From: Colius striatus
Taxonomy: Eukaryota > Chordata > Aves > Coliiformes > Coliidae
Reading direction: 5' to 3'
DNA: 64,000 bases
Assembly (NCBI RefSeq): GCF_028858725.1
Contig: NC_084760.1
Coordinates: 78,312,367 to 78,376,366, forward strand
Shown here: positions 12,275-24,779 of the stretch, one piece after another
Position numbering within the stretch: position 1 is the first letter of the stretch
Layout: every line of letters begins with the position of its first letter
Notes under the pieces: generated by a model
The model's input: the letters and a program-made list of their open reading frames with translations, nothing else
Told to the model about the DNA's origin: nothing
Database searches by the model: none
Program-made: the position numbers and the translations under genes

Positions 12275-13555
12275 GTCTCTGCTCTAACTGTTGCCTGCTC
12301 TTGACAGACGTTTATACCACAGGAGTCTCTCTCAACTCAGTGCTGTAATCCAGGCAGCGGCCAGCCCTTTCATTGCCAATACCTCCTTCACTGCATGTGG
12401 TGGGTTGGCTTTTCCGTGCAAACAAGGTCTAGGGTTCAGTTTTTCCGTGCAGCCTCCACCCAGCCTTTGTGAACATGCTTACCCTCTGGCAGAGGCACCC
12501 GTTGGCTTGAGTTGACCTTCACAGAGCACTGGAGTTTGAAGGGGTAGTTGCAAGCTTCAGCACAGGGCTGAGCCAGCACAGCCATAAGAGGATTTCCCAT
12601 TCAGGTCAAGGCACCGAGCCTGTGTGAAAAGGTAGCTCAAGTCTGCTCTGAATGGCCTTCTGCAAAAGTCTACCACAACTCCAAAGGACTCCCCTGGGTT
12701 CACTTTCCCACTGACCCTCTGTGAGGGCTCACCAGCTTCAGCATCTTCTCTTCCCAGTGGACTGTGGGGAGAGTAGGCCCTCTTTCTCCTACTGTCATGA
12801 AAGCTCATTCAAAAGCTGATGTTTCCTTGGATTAGTGGCTTAACTTCAGCCACAGCCAAAGGTAGACTTCACCCCTTCTCTAAATCTTTACTTGTTATCT
12901 GTCCAGCACCAGATGAGAGACTCATTCAGGAAGTCTTCTCATCTGATTCTTGTAGACAGGAATGACAGCATTTCTGGTTGACCCCCTGGTTGCAGAGGTA
13001 GGAGCCCCCACAACTCAACTAAACCACTGCATTTCCCAGCAAGACATGAGACCAACCTGATGTCCTCTGTCAGCTGAAAGGTAGGGCTGTCTGAACATTG
13101 GGTTAAGCTTCATCTGGGCAACTAACAGCTTGCTGGTGTTGTACCATGTATCCTGCAAGGCTATCCAGTTTCTGAAATAGCAAATATGGTGTGGTGTTTG
13201 AACAACATGACAATGTGAAGACAATCGCTCTTCACCAATTTTCAGAAATGCCTTTCATGTTGGCCTGCAAAGACCAACTCACTCCTGGAACTGAATGGCT
13301 GTGCTTTACCACATAACTGCATGACCATAAACAGAGCTCCTGAGGCATCATCTAGACATCTCTGCCTAAGGAGGGATACTGCTATCTAACCAAGCCTGGC
13401 AGGTATTTGTAACACCTTGGTTTTGGAAATTTCTAAGAGAAAGAGGTCATGTGGCATCTGCAAGGCACCTCATCTGGAGAGGACAGGAGGCCTTAAGGGT
13501 TTGAGGAGCTGAAAGGTCTTTCTGTATGTCTAACCTTATGTCTTCTGGAGATGGA
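12275..13555. other. Intergenic, nothing recognised
   Basis: This is single-copy DNA with no supported gene or repeat. Confidence 0.55.
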
Positions 13556-13559
13556 GAAC

Positions 13560-14180
13560 AATCCCTTCTGTTCCCTTTTCAGACACTTTTTTACAAACCT
13601 GCAGATTGTTATTTTTTTCCTTTCCCTTGCGATTTCTCCCAGGCAGACTAAACAAATGCAATTATTTCAACCTTTATGCATAGGTCACAGTTAGTAGGCT
13701 GGTCATCATTTTCCACAGACTCTAACTGATGTAAGCCTTTCTTGAACTGCATTGCCCCAAACTGGATATATGAAGCTTTCCTAATGCTGTATATAGTGGA
13801 ATGATCGCAGCATATGAGGTGTGTGTGGCACTCTCTAGCAGGGACGTTTTCTTTCCTTCACATCTGTGTGTTGTCAAGTCTCTCAATAATGACACCCATC
13901 ACCACGGCGACAACCACGTCCTTTTCAGAAGCCCTCATTGGCCCCTTGTATATGCATAAGGCAGATCATCCTGCTGAGAGCTGTGGTTTGCATTTGCCCT
14001 TATTATTCGCATCCTGTTTATATCCATTTCACCAGTGTCACGATCTGTTTGAACTCCCATCCTGATCTCCAAAGTGCCTGCAACCGCCCTGCAGCTGATT
14101 GTCGGCAGCAAATGTAACGTGTGCTTTTTGAAGCCAACAGCTAGGCTGATCACGCTAGTGCCTGATAGCATTAGAGCCAG
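13560..14180. promoter_or_regulatory. Candidate conserved non-coding block
   Basis: This is an AT-balanced block with retained CpGs, for example cgcatcctgtttatatcc near 14009 and gattgtcggcagcaaatg near 14097. It is free of transposon or simple-repeat signatures. No transcript signal was seen. The call rests on sequence texture only. Confidence 0.2.
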
Positions 14181-14184
14181 GACA

Positions 14185-15265
14185 CATCTTGCTCACCTCC
14201 TTGCCCTCCAACCCTGCTGTAGAAGAAAATTAGTGCACTGTCAAATCCACGTTGGCCATTGCTTCTCACCTGGCTATCACAGCCAGCCTTACAAATACGG
14301 CATCTGCCCCAGGGCCCTTGTCGGCGCAGGTCAGCAGTCTCGTGGCTCCTTTTCCACTCCTTTAAGAACAGGTACTATTCCTCTGCCTTTTTTTTTTTCC
14401 CTGGCCATCTGGAACCTTACCCCTTCTTTGTAAGATAATTACTACCACATTTGAGACTGTAGCAGCCAGGATGTCAGCAGGGCCAGCTAAAACAAAACGG
14501 AGGGAGAGACTCATCTGAGGTCACCGGAGAAAGGCTGAGGGAAGCAGTGAGTCTGCCCTGGCGGGGGGGCATGTGTCTCAAACCTCTCTGCCCGGCTCAG
14601 GGAGCCCACAGGTGTGAGCCCAGCACCTCTCACGGCACGAGGAGAGTACGTGAGCCTGCAGACAGTGTCTCGCTGCATCTGGCCTGTTTACGTAGCGGGG
14701 AGCTTTTGTTAACATCAGGAGGTTGGCCAACGAAGGGAAAATTTACAATTGCACCACACAGCTCTGTTGACTCAAAAGGAAGAGTTAGCTTCAAAGCAAA
14801 AACAGGCTCCACGTAGCCAGGCTCACGTAGTCTGGCCAGCTGCACAATGAGGCGTTTCAGCAGAGGGCTGGGAGGCTGCTGGATGGATGCAGGACGTTCA
14901 CACAGGGTAGATAGCAGCTCTCGCTAGGCAGCTGGCAAATGGGCAGCCCCCAGGAGCCAGCGAGTGCCCTGGGAAAGGGGCAGGCAGAGGGGGAAACAAA
15001 GGCTGCGGGGTGACCGACTGCAGGGAGGCTGCGGGCGTGATGCTGACATCCTCTCTGTCAGGCAGGGCCTGGCAGCTGCCTCTGGGTACCTGGGAAGGGA
15101 CAGAGGGCCAACGGGCCGCTGAGTTCCCAGGCCCCTTGGGAGACACAGCAGCACTCACACAAAGTGCAGTTCTGCGCATCAGTGGAGGGGGCTGCCCCAG
15201 TGGCATGTGTGTCCCCCCGACAGCCTCAACCACACTGCTTTCCATTTCTGTTCCCAGACAGGAGC
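14185..15265. other. Intergenic, mixed texture
   Basis: No gene was recognised. Around 14660-14850, tacgtag and cacgtag motifs recur three times (14690, 14810 and 14825), which could be a small regulatory cluster or chance. An eleven-base T run lies near 14388-14398. Confidence 0.45.
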
Positions 15266-15269
15266 TGCC

Positions 15270-15560
15270 CGATTCTTTGGCAAACGCTTTCGCCTTGTCC
15301 TCACCTTTAGTCATGAATGAATTTATTCTTTGCTCTGCTTTTTGGTCCAGTGGTTTTCCCAGCCGGGCAGGGAGAGAGGCAGGCAGGGGAAGCCCTACAC
15401 CCACCTCTCCCTCACTTCTGGCCTGGCCGCCACTGAGCCAGGCAGCCCTGCACACACACCATTAATTACGGTGGACGGAAATGCCCCGTGCCCGATATCC
15501 GATGGGGCTGAGTGATGACAGCCCGCTAATCGTTTCCAGAATTTGTGATTGGAACTACAG
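15270..15560. promoter_or_regulatory. Candidate conserved non-coding element
   Basis: AT-balanced single-copy sequence includes a TAATTA homeodomain core at 15463-15468, directly followed by CpG-bearing unique sequence (cggtggacggaaatgcc). No repeat or gene explains it. Confidence 0.25.
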
Positions 15561-16595
15561 GGCTGGGCTCTCCTTTGGCGGGTGCAGGCTGGGCAGCTGC
15601 AGGGAGGGAATGGCCCAGCCCCATTTTGGGTAGGGAAGAGACCAAGCTGCGCAGAATATTGCCATGCTGCTGGAGCAATTCAAGCACTGGCCAGCTGAGA
15701 TTTATGAGCCTATAGGACAAGCCGTAGATGTGCTGAGGGACGCCCCATGATGGCAAGTGGATGCAGCTTTGCTGGACACCAGCCTTCCTCCCCACCTACC
15801 ACACACAGCACCACCACTTCCAGCATCCACATGTGCCCTATCCACTTTCTTATGCTCCTGGGAGAGAGCAAGTTCCACCTCCACTCTGCCAGCCCTACCA
15901 GGTAATCAATAACTGCCTGCTTGCCTACTGTCCCAACAAGTGCCTGCACGCTCCCTCCTTTCTCACACACTTGTGCCTGGGAGAAGCTTCCCACACGCCT
16001 CCTCCAAACCACCTTCTCCACTGTGGTGCTGGAGGGTATAGGGAGCCCAGCCATTTGCTTTATTCCAGCTGGGGACTCATCCCTCTGGATTCCCTGGTGC
16101 TTCCCACCTCGATGGAGGCTGGAAGCCGGGACTGCTGCTTGGCTGCCTGCTCTAGGAAATGTACATCCTTGGGAAGGAGACATTGTTTGTAGTTTTGCAG
16201 AGCAGGCTCAGCAGGACCCAGCAGCACCCCAGGAGGTGCTTGCTGGAGGAGCACTTGGTTAAAAGTGGCCCCCACCAACTCCTGCACTCCAGACATGAGG
16301 TGTGTCTCAGGGGTGCAGGACACCCAAAGCCTTCTATAATTATTCATGTCACCAAGAGATGAGTGCTCCAGAAGAGAAGCAAGCCTGTGCTTGCTGACCT
16401 GACTCGTTAGCCTAAAAGCCTCTCATCCAAAAGCAGCCCTGTGAGCGCCTCTGAGATGTTGCCCTTTCTAAGCACAGACCAGAACTCTTTCTACTGGAAA
16501 CAAGGCACTGTCCGTATTTTCCCCCATGCCTCTTTCAGAGGCTTCTCACATCTTTGCTTGAAGCTACGGGTGGGAGCTATGCAGTGGCAAAGACT
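15561..16595. other. Intergenic, nothing recognised
   Basis: No gene or regulatory pattern can be supported between the candidate element on the left and the CR1 copy on the right. Confidence 0.55.
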
Positions 16596-16596
16596 G

Positions 16597-17097
16597 TCAT
16601 GGTCCCTAGTGAGGCCTCATCTGGAGTCCTGTGTCCAGTTCTGGGTTTCCCAGCTCAAGGGGGACAGGGAACTGCTGGAAAGAGTCCAGTGCAGGGCCAT
16701 CAAGATGGCATCTGGGACTGTTCAGCCTGGAGAAGAGGAGATTGAGGCATGACCTCATTAATACTTAAAAGAATTTAAAGCTCTGTGTCAAGGAGATGGG
16801 GAGACACTTTTTTCTGTAGTGCACAGTGATAGGACTAGGAGTAATGGACATAAGCTGCAGCACAAAAAGTTCCAGTTTAACTTAAGGAAAAATTTCTTTC
16901 CTATGAGGGTGAGGGAGCCCTGGCACAGGCTGCCCAGGGAGGGTGTGTGTGGAGTCTCCTTCTCTGGAGGTTTTCAAAACCCGCCTGGACATGTTCCTGT
17001 GTGACCTGATCTAGGTGGACCTGCTTGAGCAGGTGGGTTGGACTAGATGATCTCTAGAGGTCCCTTCCAACCCCTACCATTCTGTGACTCGGTGATT
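16597..17097 (+). mobile_element. CR1 LINE 3' end, internally deleted
   Basis: It begins in the end of ORF2 (gaggcctcatctggagtcct, gtgtccagttctggg). It passes through ttcagcctggagaagagga and ggcacaggctgcccaggg, and ends with the typical avian 3' tail: ggttggactagatgatctc, cccttccaacccctaccatt, then decayed ctgtga repeats. Roughly 60 bases usually present between the gccatcaagatg and ttcagcctggag segments are missing. It is a dead copy; the left edge is approximate. Confidence 0.95.
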
Positions 17098-17099
17098 TC

Positions 17100-17785
17100 C
17101 TTACACCTCCACCCTGGGCTCCAGCTATGAAGCTCTTCTAAAGGCAGGCTCAGGGCAAAGTCCCCTGGAGATGAGCTGGAGAGAGCTATGAAAACGGAAG
17201 CCAGGGAGAGGGTGGGATGCCTGAAGGGCTGCAAAGAAACTTTGAAGTAATTGTCAGAGGAAGAAGAGATTGTTCTGTGGAATGGAAATTAATGAGCTGT
17301 CTGCAGGGCATGTGCAGGACAGGCTGGAAGCCCTGGGAGCCTCCTGGAGCTGCATGGCCAGCTCCTGCAAGAGGGACATCACGTGTAATACCCTTGTGTC
17401 AGTGCTACACAAGGACCTCCGGCAGCAAGCCCGTATATTTCAGGATGAGCCTCACTGCTTGACTTCCACAAAGATATTTTATGGATATTACTTGTTCTCA
17501 GTTTCAAACCACTGCAGATGTGATGTTGCCAAGCTTCAGGTGGTCACTTTTTCCCAACTGCCGCGGCGGGCAGGGCTGCGACATCCTTTAACAGAGGTCA
17601 TCTGTGCAGGAAACTCCTTCCCTGCCTGGTCTGCCAAACGCAGGGTCTGACAGCCTTCTGCAGACCCCATCTGCCTCAGAAGGGTGAGGAGGGTGTCTGC
17701 AGAGAGCCTGGGATGAAATCACAGTCTGGGAGGTCTCTTACTCCTCTTTGCAGGCTCAGAACTGATCTCAGTCCCCGGCTAGGAT
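17100..17785. other. Intergenic, nothing recognised
   Basis: No supported gene, repeat or strong motif was seen. Confidence 0.55.
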
Positions 17786-17789
17786 CCAT

Positions 17790-18010
17790 TTTGTGAGCTG
17801 TTACTGTTTGATGTGAAATCTCCATCCTGAGCCCAGGGCTTGAGATAGATGCAATTAACAGATTTGATGAAATAACCGAGATAAAAGAAGGTGTCTGTTG
17901 GATGCTGGGCCAAGCCCTGCCGAGGATTATGCCAACACACACAATTTGGAGAGCAAACATGCATCGGGAGTGGGAATTAATTACCCAGGCTCATTTATCA
18001 CCGCTCTCTC
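17790..18010. promoter_or_regulatory. Candidate conserved non-coding element
   Basis: An AT-balanced block of unique sequence contains cagatttgatgaaataaccg near 17859 and the 8-base palindrome AATTAATT at 17975-17982 within a near-symmetric gggaattaattaccc. Such homeodomain-rich blocks in gene-poor DNA are typical of developmental enhancers. Conservation is not tested. Confidence 0.3.
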
Positions 18011-21000
18011 TCCCTGCCTCTCACGGAGGCTCACGCCCCGTCTCAGTGCCAGGCTGCACGTACGGTAGCTGGGCTCTGACTAAGGCTGGCCTAGAGATCT
18101 CAGGCAGCGTGCGCCTGTCTCCACGCCCCAGCTGCCCCAGTCCCACTGGGCTGGCTGCTCACTCCCCAGCCTGGCAGGCAGGGCAGAGCCGCAGGGCAAG
18201 CCAGGAGGGAGGCTGGCAGCACATGGGACCCACTGCGAGTCAGCAGCCAGGTCCTTGCAGCCACCATCAGGAATGTTAATGGGGGCTAATGGAGGTTAAT
18301 GGGGTCAAGTGGGGCTGGGGGACACCATGGTGCTGGGGCAGTGCCAGTTGGCTTCCCAGAGCAAGACGGTAGTTGCTGAGAGCCTGGGTGACAGTGAGGT
18401 CTCAGGGGGTAATGAGAAGACCTGGATCAGCCCTTCTCAGAAAGATAGCAAAGCAAGGAAGGACCCCAAGGATGGAGCAGTGCTGTTGCACACCGGGTGT
18501 TGGGACAGACCTGCAGTTGCATCCCAAGGGACAGGGATGCTTGTAAGTTGGGGAGGGGGAACTTGCTCTGCTTCGACTGCCAGGGCCACTGTGAAGGGAA
18601 GCTTCCTTCCTCCAAAGCTTTTAGTCCCACTTCAGCACTGACTGAGCTCAGAGCCAAGCTGCCACGCAGTGTGCCTGTGGCACTGCAGGCGGTGAGGGGT
18701 TGGGGAGCCCAGCCCAGACCTCCCGTGATGCAGGGTACCTCCCCCAGGCTAGTCCCATCTCCTGGGCCCTCCCCTGGCTCCTGATGGGCTGCATCTCCCA
18801 TCACCCCACGTCGCCTCTTCCACCATTGGCCACCAAGAACTGGGTCCATCGGTGGTGTCTGGATTACTCTATCTCAGGTTGTTCCATCCGGGGATGTTAC
18901 TGAGGAGCCAGAAACAAAGAATACCCCATACCACTGCCCAAAGATCCCTCACATCCTCTTAGAACAAAATCTCTCTGGCTTGTAAGCGAGATGCAGACAC
19001 TTTTTGCAGCTTGATCAGCAGACAGTACAGTGTGCTCACCCTCCTAGCACCCGACCAAGGGGTTAGCAGTCAGTACCAAACCAACAAGAAGGTGGTACAT
19101 TGCTGAGGTCCTCTAGCTAAAGAGCCCCACAGCTCTCTGAACCATCTCATGCTCTGCATGCCTATAAATTTCTGCAAGCACTGGCCATGCTGGGACTGCA
19201 ATTTTCAGAAGAAAAGGGCTTGAATCTTAAGGACAGCTTGGACAGTGTTAAAATCTTGTGAGACAAAATATCAGGCTTGGAAGTCAAATACTCCAAGGAA
19301 GAGAGAAAGCTTGTAACCAGCTCAGGGAGAGCAGCTTGTGGGAGGACAGTGAGCATGCCCGGAGGGATGCCACTGCACAAGGTCTGGACAGACACGGCAA
19401 TTCCTGTGTGCAGTTAGCTCGTGGAGTAGTGGCAGGGAGGGGATTCAAACATGTGTCAGATGGGTGCTTGCTTTGATGAAGGAAACAGTCCAGAGGACAA
19501 ACACCAAACAGTCAGGTGGAGAGAAGGGCCACCACCTCGTCTCCTGAAACACTGCGCTGGCCCTCATGTACCAGAGGTTCCTGCAAGAGAAGACAGCAGC
19601 AGCACCTGTGGAAAGAGATTGGCTCCAGCTGGCCATCTCAGATCAACAGAAATGGGGGATGTCCTTGACGCACTGGCTATTAGAACATGGTAGCAGCCCG
19701 AGGCCTGCCCTTGGGAACAAATCCCATCACACCCTGCCCACCACGTCCCCCTCGCCCTCCAGTGATGCCTGCGTGTGGGCTCAGCATGGCCACAGCAGGC
19801 AGTTCGGACCGTATGCTGCAAGGAAGAGAGGAGCAAAGGCAGGGGGACTGGGACAATGTTGTGAGCTGCCTGGTACAAAACTTCCCCTCTTCTCCCTGCT
19901 CTGTGTAAGAATTTACGGCAAATTTCATGACCCTGGTTGTATCTCCCTCAAATACACAGCAGAGTGCTGATGGAGAGGACAGGCTCTTGGGCTCATAGGG
20001 TGTTTGTTCCACAGACCATATGTCCTTGTAAATGGCACAACATGCTGTAAAAGACTCTATACAAGTCCCAAAGGATGCACCCAAGCTAGCATTTAATCTG
20101 GCTTGCTTGAGTGCAAGAGCAACAAAGCTCTGGTCCCACAGACTTCAATATCAGTCATTTACCTGCAGCACAGAGCTTGGGCTACGTCCTCATGGTGACT
20201 AACTATTGTCATGGCTAGCTCAGAGATGCCTATATATGTTTTATACCCACCTAGGTGCTGCCCTCTCCTAAAGCAAAGTCATCCCCACACACAAACAGCC
20301 TGTGCTCTGTCACCAGTGTCCTGCACAGGTCCTGCTCCTTCACACTGGTTTGTTGCCTGCCCTTGCCCAGGCTGAAGGACAGCATAGCTGCATTGCCAGT
20401 GCTCCAGTTCTCCTGGTGCTGCAGCTGGTCTGCGGGGCCAATAACTCTGTCCCAAGACAACGGTAATGGCAGAAATCCTCATAAGTCACCTCAAAAGTGA
20501 TGGTTGTCACACTGAGCTCATGACCCTTAGAGCCTGTCCTTCCTGGAGCCCTTGCATCTTGTTTCCTTGTCAGAGCAGACAGCACCAAGCATGCCTTGGC
20601 CATTTCAGTCCCACTGGCTGATGGGCATCTCACACGATCAATACACATGTGTGTTGGCCTCCTGGCCTCAAGTGGTAAGCAGGGTGAACAAAAGGTTCTT
20701 CTCTGAGGTTTGCCTGCTGGTTTCACCATTCTTGGTCAATGGAAAATAATATTCCATTGTAAAAGTGAAGGAGTAAGTATCGCCATGTCCCCTACGTGAG
20801 CAAACCAACCCCAAAAACAACAGTCAGACTGGAAGAGAAGAGACACAGGCAACCCTCTCAGCTCTTCCCACTGGGAGAGAAGCAGCACAAGCCACGGCCC
20901 CCAAGACCCTCCTTCATCCCCACTACTTCCCATTGTCCCCAGTGATGCCCCCCCCGTGCTCTCCCTCCTTGCCGGTGCCGGGGCAGCCTGGCCGTGATTG

Positions 21001-21225
21001 CTGCCATATTCAGTCATTTCGTGACACTCAGCTCTGTGCAGGATGACTACACCAGCAGAGGAGACTGGGAGATCTAACACCGGCCCGGGCAAGGGAAAGG
21101 ATTTGGAGGGGGTGGGGAGGGGGAAGACAGGAGAAAGACAGAAGGGGGGCGGGGGGGGGGAAGCCAGAAAACCCTCTCAGGGCTGGCTCAACCCTTTCCA
21201 TGTGCTGCCGCTGAGGAGGAAACCG
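18011..21225. other. Intergenic, nothing recognised
   Basis: This is single-copy, moderately GC-rich DNA. A G-rich run near 21144-21160 (two blocks of six or more G) borders the next CpG island. No gene was seen. Confidence 0.55.
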
Positions 21226-21227
21226 CC

Positions 21228-21630
21228 TCCATTCGGTACGTGCACAGACGCGTGTCCGCAGCGCCGGCCGGCAGAAGGGAGGCTGCTCCGGTGGGAGGGG
21301 CTGCCGCGGCTCCGCGGAGGGAGGAAGGTGCGTCCCGCGCCCACGCGGGGCGGCACGGCCGGCAGGGCTGCGGGTGGCGGGGGAAGCGCCAGCGCGGCGA
21401 CGCTGCCTTCTCGGAGACCTTTAGCGGGAGGGTCTGGCTGGGATCTGCCCGCCGCCGGGCTGCCGAACGAGGGGCGGAATGCGGGGCTGCCGCTGCCCTG
21501 CCGGCAGCAGGGGCTGCGGGGGAACGGCTCCTCAGCCAGCACCCTGCCTCGCTTCCTCAGCCGGGCTGCCCGCTGTGCCTGCGGCACCACGCGCTTACCC
21601 TCACACCTCACAACGGGGGCAAGGGGAGGT
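21228..21630. promoter_or_regulatory. Orphan CpG island with plus-strand splice donor
   Basis: This is a dense CpG block of about 400 bases. Its right end carries GGGGAG/gtgagc, a good plus-strand splice donor with GT at 21629-21630. Overlapping 255- and 254-codon frames on opposite strands are GC-rich artefacts with no domain. An unannotated, probably non-coding, first exon is possible. Confidence 0.5.
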
Positions 21631-21639
21631 GAGCTCAGA

Positions 21640-24430
21640 CTTCCCACCCGCCCTGAACAGCACGGGTATGGGACAAGGGTTAAAATGTCCCCCTCGCTTT
21701 CTGTGACTGCGGCTCTGGCTGCTGTGCACACTGCAGTGCTGCTGCCAGCTTGCTGGGGCAGCTGCCTGCTGCCGTGGCCCTGTCCTGTCCCCTGGCCTCC
21801 TGACCTCTGAGAGCTGCTCTCCATGCTTTCTCCCACATCCTCCCGACAGACATCTCTGCTAAGGCAGGAGAGGGGTAAAGATGTTCCTGCCCAAGGTCCC
21901 AAGCAGAGACACGTCTGGAACAATGGCAGAGAATGCAGCACCTGAGGGGAACTGAAGCTCCTCCTGGGGTACCAGTCTTACCTTGTGAGACACCCAGCAT
22001 CCCCATATGGAGCTGAGCACCTCAGAGGATGGGGGTCTCCCTCTCTTGAACCACTCCTTCCACCCTCCAGCGTTCCCACCAACACAGCAGCTACCCCTCC
22101 TTCACCCACACACTGGTTCCAGGGCTGATGACACAAGGTCTGTTCTCCTTGTCCTGCTCCACAGCACAGCAAGATGAGCTACAATCAAAAGCCACCTCTC
22201 CTTGCCTGTCCCCAGTGCTGGGGTGATGGTCACCCCACACGTGAGCTTCACCAGGGTAGGGAAAGCCTTGTGCTGAGGGATTTGCACCCGGAACAGAAGC
22301 CAAAGTCCCTGGTTAGAGGTCCTCCACAATCACCCCTGGTCTTTGCAAGCTGGGGAAAGTCCATGGACTGCATGATGAACAAGGTGGGGTTGGGAGTGGG
22401 GATTTAGCCTGGGGACTGGGGATTTAGCCTGGGGACTGGGGATTTAGCCTAGGGACTAGGGCATGAGGGGTCCTTTTCCCCCAGCCCTTGGCACCTCAGT
22501 GAAAAGTGAGGAGGTCGTTGCTGTGGCCATGGTTCTCCTGAACTGGAGCGCCTTCCCGGCACAGCTCACAGAGTGCATGGGCTTGACATCTCACTGCAGA
22601 CTCCCGTGTCCAAAGTGTTTCTCCAGCTGTGAGTGGGAACCATAGGAAAGACTGGGAAAATACCTCCTGCTGTCTGCAGTGTACACCTGCTCTGTAAAGT
22701 CATCTTGGTGCCTCTCCAGGCTGCTTACACACTGGCCCAGACCCCTTAAGCACCTTCCCCATCATATCTGCAGGCTCACAGCAGCTGAGGAAGTTGCAGT
22801 CCTCCCAGCCCCTCGCTGGGAAGCCCAATTTGACCCATGTCCCCAGGGCCTTGCCTAACGTCATTTGCACAGGTGTCCCATACGTGGGAAACCCTTGGAG
22901 TCCACAGATCTGCATCCATGCCAGCTAAAGCACAATCAAGCTTTAGGCCAGTACCATTTTGTGGGAAAAGACAGAATTAACAGGGCCAAGCAATGGGAAA
23001 TCCAGATGGCCCCTTTCAGAAACTAGGTCTGCTACAGGAAAGGCTTGGGAGGGGAGACAATAGTTTGAAGGCTATGGGGTCTTCATCAAGTCGATTGACC
23101 ATAAAACATAGGACAGCAAGACAGTGTGCAGCGCAACCCATACCGTTTGGGCTGGTCTACCCCTTTTCTCACAGTCCTGCCCATCCTCACAAGACCCCAC
23201 ATGACAGGTGACGTGACCTGTTGCATGTTTGCGTGGGGCACACTGGGGAGTACAGATCATTTGGCAAACCCTCCTGTGATGTGCAGAGCAAAGCTTCGGG
23301 CTGACACACCCCAGTCTCCAGCACCTCGCTGGAGAAAGGAGGATGGCATTCAGGCTCTCAAAAATGTCTCTTACTTCATCTTCTGACCCATAAGACCCTC
23401 TGGGGGTTATGCTGTCTGCAGGATCCTGGGTAGTCCACCCTGAGGCCCTCCTGACCTTTTGCAAAGAGCAGAACTTACCTCCAAACGCCTCCTGACACGC
23501 GGGAGGGACTCTCCCCATCAGGACATCTCATGTTTCCTCTGCCAGGTGCCACAGCTGGAGACCTCCTGTGCATCCACTGCAATGAAGAAGGCTGTCGGGT
23601 GTAGGGTCAGGACTCTGTGTGTCCTAGCTCTGCAGCTGCCAGACAGCTCCTACCTCTGTGCTCTATGGGCTGTACAATGGGGTCAAGAACTGGTGGTGCC
23701 TATGGAGGAAGGTCCAGTCCATCTGTCTGCAGGATAGGTGTTCCCTCACTGCACACAGAGAGCAGAAGCAGACCCAGAAGCAGCAGAATTGGGTGCAGAG
23801 CCATGGGACAGTGGCTTGTCTTTTCTCAAGAGTCAATGTGGTGCCTGGAGGAGCTAGCAGCCCCTGAGCAATGCAAGGGGACTTCCAACAGAGACCTCAG
23901 TTCATCTTCCAAGAGGGTGCGAGGAGGCAGCATCTTCTGCTTGCTGAAGGTGAAGGCACAATGGGGATGGTGGCACATCACTCTGCCTAGAAAATGGACA
24001 TGCCTTTCTACTAGGCATCTCTCCCTCATGTTAGTTGATTAACATATTTTTTTATTTTCCCTCTCTCCTTCCTCCTCTTTCTTTCCCCCTAGTCCATGGA
24101 CTAGACCCTCAGGGCTAGGAGAGGAGAGCAGCAGCACAGCTGCAGAGCCTATGAGCTGCCACAGGAGAGCACGTTCTCTCACACACAAAGCAGCACCAAA
24201 AGGAGCATGTGGCCAAACGCCATTGGAGGCCTGTGACTCACGTACCCTGGCATCCACCAGCCTCACACCAAGCAATGTCAGCAGATGACCCAGGCTGGCA
24301 GGAGATACCACAATGTTGCAGCTGTGCTGAGCCCAAGACACCCAAGGCAAGGATGGGCAAAACTCTTCTAACCCCAAAGGCTGCTCAACACATCTTGGTG
24401 GCGGCCAGATGTAAAACACCAGGTCCTTCC
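21640..24430. other. Intergenic, one short tandem repeat
   Basis: No gene was recognised. Apart from the 20-base tandem repeat listed separately, I see only single-copy DNA. Confidence 0.55.
22398..22457. repeat. Tandem repeat, 3 x 20 bases
   Basis: Three adjacent copies of ggggatttagcctggggact are present; the third has one change (ctaggg for ctgggg). Confidence 0.95.
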
Positions 24431-24434
24431 TCCC

Positions 24435-24772
24435 TTCATCAATAGTTGTATTGAGGTTGGAATCAATCTCTTCTCTCCAGTAATGAATGATAGGACCTGA
24501 GGAAATGGTCTCAGGTTGCACCAGGGGAGGTTTAGATTGGACATTAGGAAGAACTTTTTCACAGAGAGGGTTGTTAAGCATTGAAATATACTGCCCAGGG
24601 AGGTGGTGGGGTCACCAACCATCCCTGGAGGTATTTAAAAGATGCATAGATGAGGTGCTGAGGGACATGGTATAGTGCTGGGCTTGGCAGTGTGAGGTGA
24701 GTGGTTGGACTCAATGATCTTAAAGGTCTTTTCCAACCGTAACGATTCTATGACTTTCTACGATTCTATGAT
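24435..24772 (+). mobile_element. CR1 LINE 3' end
   Basis: Recognisable CR1 segments run in order: ggttggaatcaatctcttct, aggttgcaccaggggaggtt, actgcccagggaggtggtgg, tggactcaatgatcttaaag and gtcttttccaaccgtaac. The copy ends in decayed tandem copies of the CR1 3' octamer (attctatg). It resembles the 6.0-6.7 kb copy more than the 16.6 kb copy, so at least two CR1 subfamilies are present. Confidence 0.95.
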
Positions 24773-24779
24773 ACAGCAG

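Noticed and set aside
21043-21941. 255- and 254-codon frames on opposite strands
   Set aside because: They overlap the CpG island at 21.2 kb, are low-complexity and mirror each other, with no recognisable protein.
24039-24581. 180-codon minus-strand frame
   Set aside because: Its first part is antisense to the CR1 3' end at 24.4-24.8 kb and the rest has no similarity.
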